Shown here in pieces: positions 47,863 through 55,233 of a stretch of 55,266 nucleotides of DNA. The stretch covers positions 1-55,266 of the forward strand of contig JAEUUZ010000040.1 in assembly GCA_016786765.1 (NCBI GenBank). The letters run 5' to 3'. Origin of the DNA: Chitinophagales bacterium. GTDB taxonomy: Bacteria; Bacteroidota; Bacteroidia; Chitinophagales; LD1. The notes under the pieces were generated by a model that was not told the DNA's origin, did no database searches, and worked only from the letters and a program-made list of their open reading frames with translations. The position numbers and the translations under genes are program-made. How positions within the stretch are numbered: position 1 is the stretch's first letter; every line of letters starts with the position of its first letter.

Positions 47863-48882
47863 TTACAATTCGCTAAATTTCTTCTTCCCTTGTAAATAAT
47901 ATTGAACAATAATGGATTGCTTTGCCATTGTTTCAGGCAATGCAGGAATTGCTGTTGAACGCTTGGCGTACATAGTTATAAACGACTTCCAAAAATCGCG
48001 ATGGGCTTTAAGTATAGCCTTTGCATCGCTGCTGTTTTTATTTTTCAAAATGTTGTAGAGGATGGCTATCCAATCTAATGTTAAACGAACCGGAATCGTC
48101 CACCACAAACGTGAAACAGGTAAATTCTTCAATAACAAAAACAAATTATTGCGGAAGTTCAGATAAGTTTTGCGTGGATTCCCTTGTGGCAATGAACCTC
48201 CACCCACATGATACACAGTGGATTCCGGCACATACCAAATCGATTTGCCGGCATTTTGAATGCGCCAACACAAATCAATTTCTTCTTGGTGGGCAAAGAA
48301 ATCTTCGTCTAAACCTCCAACAGCCCAATACACTTCGGAACGCACAAACAAACAAGCTCCTGAACCCCAGAAGATTTGTGTTTTTTCGTTGTACTGCCCT
48401 AAGTCTTTTTCCATGGTGTCGAATAATCGACCGCGACAAAAAGCAAAACCCAAATAATCCATAAACCCACCGGCCGCACCGGCATATTCAAAGGCATCCT
48501 TTTCATGGTAGGCACGTAATTTCGGTTGTGCAGCAGCATAGTTTGGATTCGATTCCAAGAACGTTACCACAGGAGCAATCCAATTTTCAGTGACTTCCAC
48601 ATCTTGATTCAACAACACATAATACTTTGCCTTTATTTGCTGTAAGGCTTCGTTGTAGCCACCGGCAAAACCGCTGTTGCTCTTGTTTTGAACGATACGA
48701 ACAGTTGGGAAATGAGCTCGCACAAAGTCCACACTATCATCTGTTGATGCATTATCGGCATATACTACTTGATACGCCTCCCCTGCAGAATATTGCACCA
48801 CCGATGGCAAAAAGTCTTGCAAGAACCGCTTTCCGTTCCAACCTAAAATAACAACCGCTACTTGAATTTCGGAATGACTCAT
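47863..48882 (-). CDS. Family 2 glycosyltransferase
   Basis: The 339-residue protein has a GT-A domain: nucleotide-sugar-binding V-V-I-L-G-W-N-G at the start, Y-A-D-N-A-S-T-D-D-S, L-N-Q-D-V-E (in the DxD position), and the acceptor-side F-F-A-H-Q-E-E-I-D-L-C-W-R. It resembles rhamnosyltransferase-type GT2 enzymes; donor and acceptor are unknown. It starts 1 bp after the TMTC-like gene, so the two likely act in one glycosylation pathway. Confidence 0.92.
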   Translation of the reverse strand: MSHSEIQVAVVILGWNGKRFLQDFLPSVVQYSAGEAYQVVYADNASTDDSVDFVRAHFPTVRIVQNKSNSGFAGGYNEALQQIKAKYYVLLNQDVEVTENWIAPVVTFLESNPNYAAAQPKLRAYHEKDAFEYAGAAGGFMDYLGFAFCRGRLFDTMEKDLGQYNEKTQIFWGSGACLFVRSEVYWAVGGLDEDFFAHQEEIDLCWRIQNAGKSIWYVPESTVYHVGGGSLPQGNPRKTYLNFRNNLFLLLKNLPVSRLWWTIPVRLTLDWIAILYNILKNKNSSDAKAILKAHRDFWKSFITMYAKRSTAIPALPETMAKQSIIVQYYLQGKKKFSEL

Positions 48883-48883
48883 C

Positions 48884-50974
48884 TTATTTGGTCTGGGCTT
48901 TTTTCAATTCCGATTCGGCCCATGCTAAATTATTTTTAGCCAATTGCGATGTTGGATCAATAGCCAACGATTTAGTCAACGCAGCCTTGCCTTCCGCAAA
49001 CTTTCCCATGGCATTATACGCAGATCCAATATTGTTGTAGGCCGCAGCAAAATCGGGTTTTAACTTCACCGCCTCATTAGCCGCTTCCACACATTTATCG
49101 AATTTCCCGGCTTGATAATATTGCAACGATAAATCTAAATATGCTTGTGGCGTGTTCGCCAACTTAGCCGCATCTTCCGCCACTTGCAATTTAGATTTGC
49201 CACTGGCTGCAGAAGCTAAGTATGCTGCCGATTTCGCATCATTCGGTAAAATCTCTAATGTTTCGGATGCTATCTGCTTTAACTCTTCGAAGCGTCCTTC
49301 TTCAAACAAAATTTCCATCAGCATATAACGCGCATCGCTGTTGGCTTTTGCCATTTCTAATGTTTTTTTCAGTTCAATTATAGCCGCATCTTTTCTGCCT
49401 TTGTCTTTCAAGAAACGCGCATAAAAATAATGCGAATTCGGATAACCTCCTCCATATTGAATACCCGATAAAAAGAACTTTTCAGCTTCCTCCGATTTGC
49501 CCAATGCGCTTTTCAATACGCCCATATTCACGTGCAAATATGAATAGGTTGGCCAAGCATCTAAGCCCCGCTGAAAGTAGATTTCAGCGGTTTTATAATC
49601 GCCACGACCCATCAAGGCTAAGCCGTAGTTCATCAAACCTCGTCCGTTCTCCGGACTTTTCACTGCACAGTCTTTCCATAACGTTTCTTCCGTTTTCCAA
49701 ACCTCGTTACGTGTGTGTGTGCCATAGGCAAAACCTAATAATGCTAATCCTACAAATGCATAAAAGCTGTACTTTACATATTGCGGGAGTTCTATTTGTT
49801 TTGCTACTGTTTCTGCCAATAAATAAATCGACCAAACAGCCGCCAATGTTAGTCCTACAAATGGCATAAACATACGGTGATCGTTCATGATTTCGGAGAA
49901 GGGCAACAACGATGTCGGCAAGTTACCTACCAAGAACCAAAGAATACCAAAGGCAATAGGTTTGCTGCGTTTGTAGTTAGACGTAATGAATGCAATAGTC
50001 AACAAAATGGCAATAAATATAAATCCAAAAATTGCACGTGGATCCACTACCGAAGGGAACGCACTCCAATCGGTATCGGCATTTAAGCCAATAGGTGCAA
50101 ACCATGCCGAGAAATAATAGAACAAAATAAAAGGCTGTGTGGCGATGTAATGCAAGCGGTCGTAGCCACCATAGGCGTAGCTTTCCGACTGCATCGCACT
50201 CATAAACAAGTACGCCAAAATACACACTGCAAATGCACCCAACGAAGCAAAAATCACTTTGCCGTATTTGTTCACATCTACAATGTCTTTGCCTGTTAAG
50301 CGATACTCAAACAAATACTGATAAATCAAAAACAATGGCGCAAACACCAAGGTATTCGGCTTGGCTAAAATACCGATGAAGATGACCGGCAAATACAAAT
50401 AATATTGGCGGCACAGCGGCACATATGCATACAAAACAAAACCCAATACCAAAAAGAACGCAGCAAACATATCGCCTCGCTGAATAATGTAATTCACCGT
50501 TTCCGCACATGCAGGATGCAATAAATAAAACGCTGTCGCAATCAACGAAACCAAGAGCAGCGTAGGGCTTTCCTCCGAAAACGAAAGAATTTTCTGATAG
50601 AACAAAAACAACAACGCACCAATAATAACAAAGAGCAAATAAGACGTTAAATGAAACTGAAACGTATCGGTAAGACCATTGCCTAACCAATAATCAATAG
50701 CCAAGCTGGTCGACAACACCGGACGATACGATTGGTTCGAGGGCAAAGAGCTGAATGTAGCGCCATCTTTGAAAAACAGCGGAATGTTCTTGATGTTTTG
50801 AATGTAGATATTACTTTGAATGGTATGGGAATCGTCAAAGTGAAATGAGTTATGAAAGTGGTTCGAATACACCACCGTAAGCACCGCAATCAAGAGTCCA
50901 AAACCAATCCAGGCATTTCGTTTAGTTAGCATCACCATTATCTTGTTTGCTTCGAATTTATTCGATTGTGGCAT
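48884..50974 (-). CDS. TMTC-like membrane glycosyltransferase with C-terminal TPR repeats
   Basis: The 696-residue protein has about ten membrane segments (about 15-440), then a soluble part of about six TPR units (about 455-690). The first loop has H-F-D-D-S-H-T-I-Q-S-N and later S-Y-R-P-V-L, which fit the GT-C/TMTC (O-mannosyltransferase-like) architecture with catalytic acidic residues after the first helix. In Bacteroidota, proteins of this shape may glycosylate exported proteins; that role here is inferred. Start ATGs at 50974, 50938 and 50932 are possible; the last two begin right before the first membrane helix. It is co-transcribed with GT2. Confidence 0.8.
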   Translation of the reverse strand: MPQSNKFEANKIMVMLTKRNAWIGFGLLIAVLTVVYSNHFHNSFHFDDSHTIQSNIYIQNIKNIPLFFKDGATFSSLPSNQSYRPVLSTSLAIDYWLGNGLTDTFQFHLTSYLLFVIIGALLFLFYQKILSFSEESPTLLLVSLIATAFYLLHPACAETVNYIIQRGDMFAAFFLVLGFVLYAYVPLCRQYYLYLPVIFIGILAKPNTLVFAPLFLIYQYLFEYRLTGKDIVDVNKYGKVIFASLGAFAVCILAYLFMSAMQSESYAYGGYDRLHYIATQPFILFYYFSAWFAPIGLNADTDWSAFPSVVDPRAIFGFIFIAILLTIAFITSNYKRSKPIAFGILWFLVGNLPTSLLPFSEIMNDHRMFMPFVGLTLAAVWSIYLLAETVAKQIELPQYVKYSFYAFVGLALLGFAYGTHTRNEVWKTEETLWKDCAVKSPENGRGLMNYGLALMGRGDYKTAEIYFQRGLDAWPTYSYLHVNMGVLKSALGKSEEAEKFFLSGIQYGGGYPNSHYFYARFLKDKGRKDAAIIELKKTLEMAKANSDARYMLMEILFEEGRFEELKQIASETLEILPNDAKSAAYLASAASGKSKLQVAEDAAKLANTPQAYLDLSLQYYQAGKFDKCVEAANEAVKLKPDFAAAYNNIGSAYNAMGKFAEGKAALTKSLAIDPTSQLAKNNLAWAESELKKAQTK

Positions 50975-50999
50975 AAGAACAAAATAACACGCTAGAAAA

Positions 51000-51190
51000 G
51001 TGGATTTTGGGCGTATCCGCTAGGAAGCGCACCGGGTTTTCCGCTGCAAGTCCTCGTTCCGCTATGCAGCTCCACTGTGGGCTTTTCGCTGCAACCCCTT
51101 ACGCGACATCATGCTTAAAACATAATTTCCCTGTCATTTCGAACGCAGAGAGAAATCTATTTTTTTATACTCAACACTGTTCAGCATGAC
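51000..51190 (-). repeat. Composite intergenic repeat, left copy
   Basis: The shared order is GGGCGT..CCGCTA.GAAGC, then CCGCTGCAA, a variable middle, and CGCTGCAA, followed at a distance by GTTCAGCATGAC at the right edge. The same modules in opposite orientation occupy 52935-53115. No coding potential is seen in this 230-bp gap. Confidence 0.55.
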
Positions 51191-51204
51191 AAGAAAAAAA
51201 ACAG

Positions 51205-52719
51205 CTATTCCTTCACCAACTTACCGCGCCAAATTTGTTGCCCACGCTGTAGCAAAGTAACTATATACAATCCGCTGTTCCAGTCGTCCATATGCAAAGC
51301 ATGAATGCCGCTATACTCTGGTAATTTGGTATGATATACCAAAGCTCCCAATACATCAGTTATGTGTAATTGTACATCCGTTGATTGTTCCCATTCGATT
51401 TGACCATAATCTACAATACAATTTCCCTGACTAGGATTGGGATACATACGCACCGCCCCTGCTGCGAGTGGTTCTATAATTCCAACTCCGCAATTGCCTT
51501 GTAAAGCACCTAACCGGTAGTTGGGGTAATTGGGGATTCCGAGGCAATATCCAAGTAGATTTACACCATGCTGATTTACATTGCAATTCAATCCAGCTAA
51601 ATTGGGATTTTCAATTACATGATAATAGTGCGTTCCATTTCCTGTATTCATGTATATTTTGCCATCAGGGGCAAGTTGAGAGGTGCAAAATAATGTTTGG
51701 ATAATTGGATAATCTTCAAAAAAACCATCATATTGGGCAACTAAAATAGCAGATCCGGCAATATCGCTTGCCTGCAAATCATACTGATAAATTCGTTTGG
51801 TTATACTCACATACAAGTATCGACTATTGGGAGATATCTCTACACCAATACCTATCCAAGTAGAATCATTTATAATAGGTAGTGGAATATTAACTAAGTT
51901 ACTCAAATTACCAGTACAACGATTAAAATCAAAAATACATAAACCACCTGTGGAACCTAAGAATACATACTTTGAACCATCTGGAGAAAAAGTAGCAATA
52001 TCTATATCGTCAATTGTAGACTGAACAACTGAGAAATCTTGTACTGAATCTAATTGCCAACCTTTAGAAGTTAGCAATAACTTTTGAAAATAGCTTGGGC
52101 GTTTATGAACAACAAGCCACCAATCTTTCCCGTTAGCATGTTTTACGGCTTTTTGTGCCCCTCCATAATTACCACCTTGTAATATTGTTCTATTTTTGCT
52201 GATTACTTGCCCATGACCATTATTGCGCTTCACATCTAAAACGGTTTCCAAAATTTTGGGTATATGCAAATATGTTCCAAATGTATCTGTGAAACTATGG
52301 ATAAGATGATAGATGTTAGGACTATCGGGCTGCTGTAATGCAATTATTCCTTGAGGTGTTCTATACCCGTGTTTTCCAATATCAGGGTCCCAAACATAAC
52401 TCACATAGCCCGCATTCATACTGTCGCTACCTTGCACCTTTTCATTATAGCTATTGGCTATATATATACCATTGGTATAAAACAATAGTGCTCCGGTATC
52501 ATCACTTACAGTGGTACTTGTGCGATTAAACCACATAGCAAGACTGTCGCGAGTTATTGTGAATGGTGTATTGTTAAAGTTGAGGTGATTAACCCCCCAA
52601 ATAAATGTATCTTGTTTTATCCCATAATCGTAACCATGCAACCAGTGGTAATCATTTTTTTGCGCGCTACAAATGGTAATTGACATCAAAATAAAAAAGG
52701 TTAATTTAATGCGCCACAT
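51205..52719 (-). CDS. Secreted WD40/beta-propeller-like protein with type A T9SS sorting domain
   Basis: The 504-residue protein has a signal peptide ending I-C-S-A-Q (about residue 19). The body (about 30-410) has beta-propeller features such as A-T-F-S-P-D-G-S-K-Y-V-F and S-P-N-S-R-Y-L-Y, seen in WD40/PD40-like repeats of Bacteroidota surface proteins. The C-terminus is a type A T9SS sorting domain (M-Y-P-N-P-S-Q-G-N and S-G-L-Y-I-V-T-L-L). No catalytic motif is seen. It overlaps an orphan sorting-domain remnant upstream and lies between inverted copies of an intergenic repeat. Confidence 0.85.
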   Translation of the reverse strand: MWRIKLTFFILMSITICSAQKNDYHWLHGYDYGIKQDTFIWGVNHLNFNNTPFTITRDSLAMWFNRTSTTVSDDTGALLFYTNGIYIANSYNEKVQGSDSMNAGYVSYVWDPDIGKHGYRTPQGIIALQQPDSPNIYHLIHSFTDTFGTYLHIPKILETVLDVKRNNGHGQVISKNRTILQGGNYGGAQKAVKHANGKDWWLVVHKRPSYFQKLLLTSKGWQLDSVQDFSVVQSTIDDIDIATFSPDGSKYVFLGSTGGLCIFDFNRCTGNLSNLVNIPLPIINDSTWIGIGVEISPNSRYLYVSITKRIYQYDLQASDIAGSAILVAQYDGFFEDYPIIQTLFCTSQLAPDGKIYMNTGNGTHYYHVIENPNLAGLNCNVNQHGVNLLGYCLGIPNYPNYRLGALQGNCGVGIIEPLAAGAVRMYPNPSQGNCIVDYGQIEWEQSTDVQLHITDVLGALVYHTKLPEYSGIHALHMDDWNSGLYIVTLLQRGQQIWRGKLVKE

Positions 52720-52930
52720 ACAGTTTTGTTTTAAATAAAGTTAAGCCTTTTTGTTTTACCAACACGGAATAGGTACCGGATGCCCAACTATCGGCTTCTA
52801 TTAAATAATCTAAAGTGCCTGAAGGCATTTCGCTCTCCTTTAAAACACGTCCATACATATCGGAAATAGATACAGTTAAATTATCGATAGCCACAGCATT
52901 TCCCTTGTGGTCGGTGTTATCACCGCACCA
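52706..52930 (-). pseudogene. Orphan T9SS sorting-domain fragment
   Basis: The minus-strand frame open from about 52930 (just after a TAG) to 52706 encodes the last two thirds of a type A T9SS sorting domain: V-S-I-S-D-M-Y-G-R-V, then W-A-S-G-T-Y-S-V-L-V-K-Q and F-K-T-K-L. There is no signal peptide, no cargo domain and no Y-P-N-P-type N-terminal motif. A GTG at 52894 is the only start. It is best read as the 3' remnant of a deleted secreted-protein gene. Its stop overlaps the next gene start by 14 bp. Confidence 0.75.
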
Positions 52931-53151
52931 CTACCTCAAAGCACAGAAAGATGCTTCACTCCGTTCAGCATGACGATGGAAAACAAATTTTCAAATGAAC
53001 CCCAATGCGCGTGAGTGATTGCAGCGGAAACCCTTTTTGTGGGGCTTATGGCGGGGCAAAAAGGTTGCAGCGTAAAGCACGACCCTGCTTCTTAGCGGGG
53101 GCACGCCCAAAGTCACTTTGGAATGGTGCGGTGAGAACACCGACCATAGGT
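52902..53151 (+). repeat. Composite intergenic repeat bounded by 30-bp inverted repeats, right copy
   Basis: The outer ends are near-identical inverted repeats with core TGGTCGGTGTT and TCACCGCACCA (left about 52905-52930, right about 53122-53148 in complement). Inside are GTTCAGCATGAC (52964-52975), a hairpin CCTTTTTG/CAAAAAGG around 53028-53062, two TTGCAGCG motifs, and a CTTCTTAGCGGGGGCACGCCC block. The gap before ribH has no gene. Confidence 0.6.
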
Positions 53152-53227
53152 ATAATGATAGTGCATAACTGGCGCTAAAAAATATTCAGCTATATATTTA
53201 TGTTTGTCGCTAAGTAGAAAACGAATC

Positions 53228-53749
53228 ATGGCAAGTAAATTAAAGAATCTTTCTTCGCATAGCATTAGTAACGACATTGACGGCAAAAGCTTTTCGGTGG
53301 GCGTAATTGTATCGGAGTATCACGAAAATATTACCGGTGCGCTGCAGCAAGGTTGCATTGAAACCCTTTTAAAACATGGGGTTGATGAGAAAAACATTGT
53401 TGTAGATTTTGTGCCGGGGGCATACGAATTGCCGAGTGCGGCTGCTTTATTTTTAGAGCAATACGAGTTGAATGCCGTTATCTGCTTGGGTTGTGTAATT
53501 AAAGGCGATACGGATCACGATCAATATATTAATCAGGCCGTGAGTAACGAGTTGATGCGTTTAAGCACGGAAATGCTGACACCGGTTATTTTCGGGTTGT
53601 TGACCACCAACGATTTGCAACAAGCGCTTGATCGATCGGGTGGAAAGCACGGCAACAAAGGCGAAGAGTGTGCTATGGCGGCATTGAAAATGGCGGCTTT
53701 ATATCAACGTCACGATTTGGCGGATGATGATGCTTCTTTATACAATTAA
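53228..53749 (+). CDS. ribH: 6,7-dimethyl-8-ribityllumazine synthase
   Basis: RibH condenses the ribitylamino-uracil with dihydroxybutanone phosphate in the penultimate step of riboflavin synthesis. The 173-residue protein has the P-G-A-Y-E-L-P substrate loop, the catalytic-histidine region G-D-T-D-H-D-Q-Y and the D-R-S-G-G-K-H-G-N-K-G segment. The frame opens at a TTG (53204), but ATG 53228 (M-A-S-K-L-K-N-L) is the likely start. It is followed 9 bp later by the MBL-fold gene. Confidence 0.95.
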   Translation: MASKLKNLSSHSISNDIDGKSFSVGVIVSEYHENITGALQQGCIETLLKHGVDEKNIVVDFVPGAYELPSAAALFLEQYELNAVICLGCVIKGDTDHDQYINQAVSNELMRLSTEMLTPVIFGLLTTNDLQQALDRSGGKHGNKGEECAMAALKMAALYQRHDLADDDASLYN

Positions 53750-53758
53750 ACGGCTTTT

Positions 53759-54598
53759 ATGAAACTGCATACAATTGATACCGGTCTGTTTAAATTAGAT
53801 GGCGGGGCCATGTTTGGCGTGGTGCCGCGTTCGATGTGGGAGCGACTTACAACGCCCGACAGCAAAGGAATGTGCACTTGGGCCATGCGTTGCATGCTCA
53901 TTGAAGACGGCAACAAATTGATTTTGATTGATTGTGGTTTAGGGAATAAACAAGATGAAAAGTTTTTCAGCCATTACGAGCCGCATGGCGAGGACACCCT
54001 CACGAAATCGTTGAATAAACTGGGTTTCACGGAAAGCGATATTACGGATGTGTTGCTCACGCACTTGCATTTCGACCATTGTGGTGGAGCCATAAAACGC
54101 GAAGGCGAAAAATTGATTCCGGCTTTTAGTAATGCCACCTACTGGAGCAATGAAAAGCACTGGGATTGGGCCATACACCCGAATGCAAGAGAAAAAGCTT
54201 CGTTCTTAAAGGAGAATATTTTACCGATACAAGAAAGTGGTCAGTTGAAATTTGTTGAAGATGGTTCAACGGCTATTCATTCATCGGTTTTAATCAAAAC
54301 GGTGAGTGGACATACTGAATCGATGTTGATTCCGCACATCAGCTACAAAGGCAATACTATTGTTTATGCAGCCGATTTATTTCCATCGCGATGGCATATC
54401 CCCATTCCGTATGTGATGGCTTATGATACTCGTCCGTTATTGACCTTAGAAGAGAAACTTGCTTTTTTACCCAACGCTGCTGAAAACAACTATCTATTGT
54501 TTTTCGAGCACGACCCGAGTGTGGAGTTATGTTCGTTACAAGCCACGGAAAGAGGGGCAAAAGAAAAAGAATGTTTCAGATTAGCAGAAATTGGATAG
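53759..54598 (+). CDS. MBL-fold metallo-hydrolase
   Basis: The 279-residue protein has the metallo-beta-lactamase zinc motif L-T-H-L-H-F-D-H-C-G-G (about residue 100), a later G-H-T-E-S histidine, Y-A-A-D-L-F and F-E-H-D-P, so both metal sites are complete. It resembles lactonase/glyoxalase-type hydrolases; substrate is unknown. It follows ribH by 9 bp, so the pair is likely co-transcribed. Its last 20 codons, ending C-F-R-L-A-E-I-G and stop, are echoed in frame in each unit of the tandem array that follows. Confidence 0.9.
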   Translation: MKLHTIDTGLFKLDGGAMFGVVPRSMWERLTTPDSKGMCTWAMRCMLIEDGNKLILIDCGLGNKQDEKFFSHYEPHGEDTLTKSLNKLGFTESDITDVLLTHLHFDHCGGAIKREGEKLIPAFSNATYWSNEKHWDWAIHPNAREKASFLKENILPIQESGQLKFVEDGSTAIHSSVLIKTVSGHTESMLIPHISYKGNTIVYAADLFPSRWHIPIPYVMAYDTRPLLTLEEKLAFLPNAAENNYLLFFEHDPSVELCSLQATERGAKEKECFRLAEIG

Positions 54599-54622
54599 AA
54601 AATTTATATCTGCACCAGCATT

Positions 54623-54697
54623 GCTGAGGTAGCGCGGTTGGTTAGTGCGTCCCGCTTGTAAAGCGGGAAGGTTGGGAGTTCGAGCCCCCCTTCGCTA
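54623..54697 (+). tRNA. tRNA-like copy 1 (nominal anticodon GTA; possibly non-functional)
   Basis: It has a D-arm (GCGC-GGTTGGTTA-GTGC), an anticodon arm (CCCGC-TTGTAAA-GCGGG with a sixth T-A pair), variable AGGTT and a T-loop TTCGAGC. Deviations: the anticodon stem has 6 bp instead of 5, position 14 is G instead of the near-universal A, the T-stem has an A-C mismatch, and the acceptor pairs poorly (GCTGAGG against CTTCGCT). Read with the 6-bp stem the anticodon is GTA (Tyr), but Tyr tRNAs have a long variable arm, which is absent; TGT (Thr) would need a shifted register. Confidence 0.45.
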
Positions 54698-54824
54698 TTC
54701 ATATATTCAACACTTTCAAATTTTAAAATAAAACACATTACTGAAAGCCACTAAAATGAGGGTAAAAGAAAAAGAATGTTTCAGATTAGCAGAAATTGGA
54801 TAGATTTTTTTTCGGCCCCTCAAT

Positions 54825-54900
54825 ATAGAGGTAGGACGGTTGGTTAGTGCGTCCCGCTTGTAAAGCGGGAAGGTCGGGAGTTCGAGCCCCCCCCTCGCTA
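54825..54900 (+). tRNA. tRNA-like copy 2 (76 nt, best-spaced copy)
   Basis: Same body as copy 1, with canonical lengths in the T-arm and 3' acceptor half (CCTCGCT plus discriminator A). The D-stem 5' side is altered (GGAC), and the 5' acceptor half (ATAGAGG) pairs at only about four positions. No CCA is encoded. The 6-bp anticodon stem and the A-C mismatch in the T-stem remain. Confidence 0.45.
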
Positions 54901-55030
54901 CACATACATCCAACACTTTCTAATTTTAAAATAAAACGCATTACTGGAAGCCACTAAAATGAGGGCAAAAGAAAAAGAATGTTTCAGATTAGCAGAAATT
55001 GGATAGCTTTTTTCTATCTGCCCCCTCATT

Positions 55031-55104
55031 GCTAAGGTAGCGCGGTTGGTTAGCGCGTCCCGATTGTAAAGCGGGAAGGTCGGGAGTTCGAGCCCCTCTC
55101 GCTA
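55031..55104 (+). tRNA. tRNA-like copy 3
   Basis: The D-stem is GCGC/GCGC. The anticodon arm has C to A at its closing position, leaving TCCCG/CGGGA with an enlarged loop ATTGTAAAG. The T-arm/acceptor region is two bases shorter than copy 2. GTAGCG and CGCTAC at its flanks are perfectly complementary and could form an alternative closing stem. Confidence 0.4.
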
Positions 55105-55233
55105 CTCATACATGCAACAGTTTCTAATTTTAAAATAAAACGCATTACTGGAAGCCACTAAAATGAGGGCAAAAGAAAAAGAATGTTTCAGATTAGCAGA
55201 AATTGGATAGCTTTTTTTTATCCGTACCCTCAT

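Noticed and set aside
48021..48464. 147-codon plus-strand frame opposite the GT2 gene
   Set aside because: It is antisense to a well-supported glycosyltransferase and shows no protein features.
54716..54916. Minus-strand 66-codon frame across the array
   Set aside because: It runs through the antisense of a tRNA-like copy; such frames are common opposite tRNA-type sequences.
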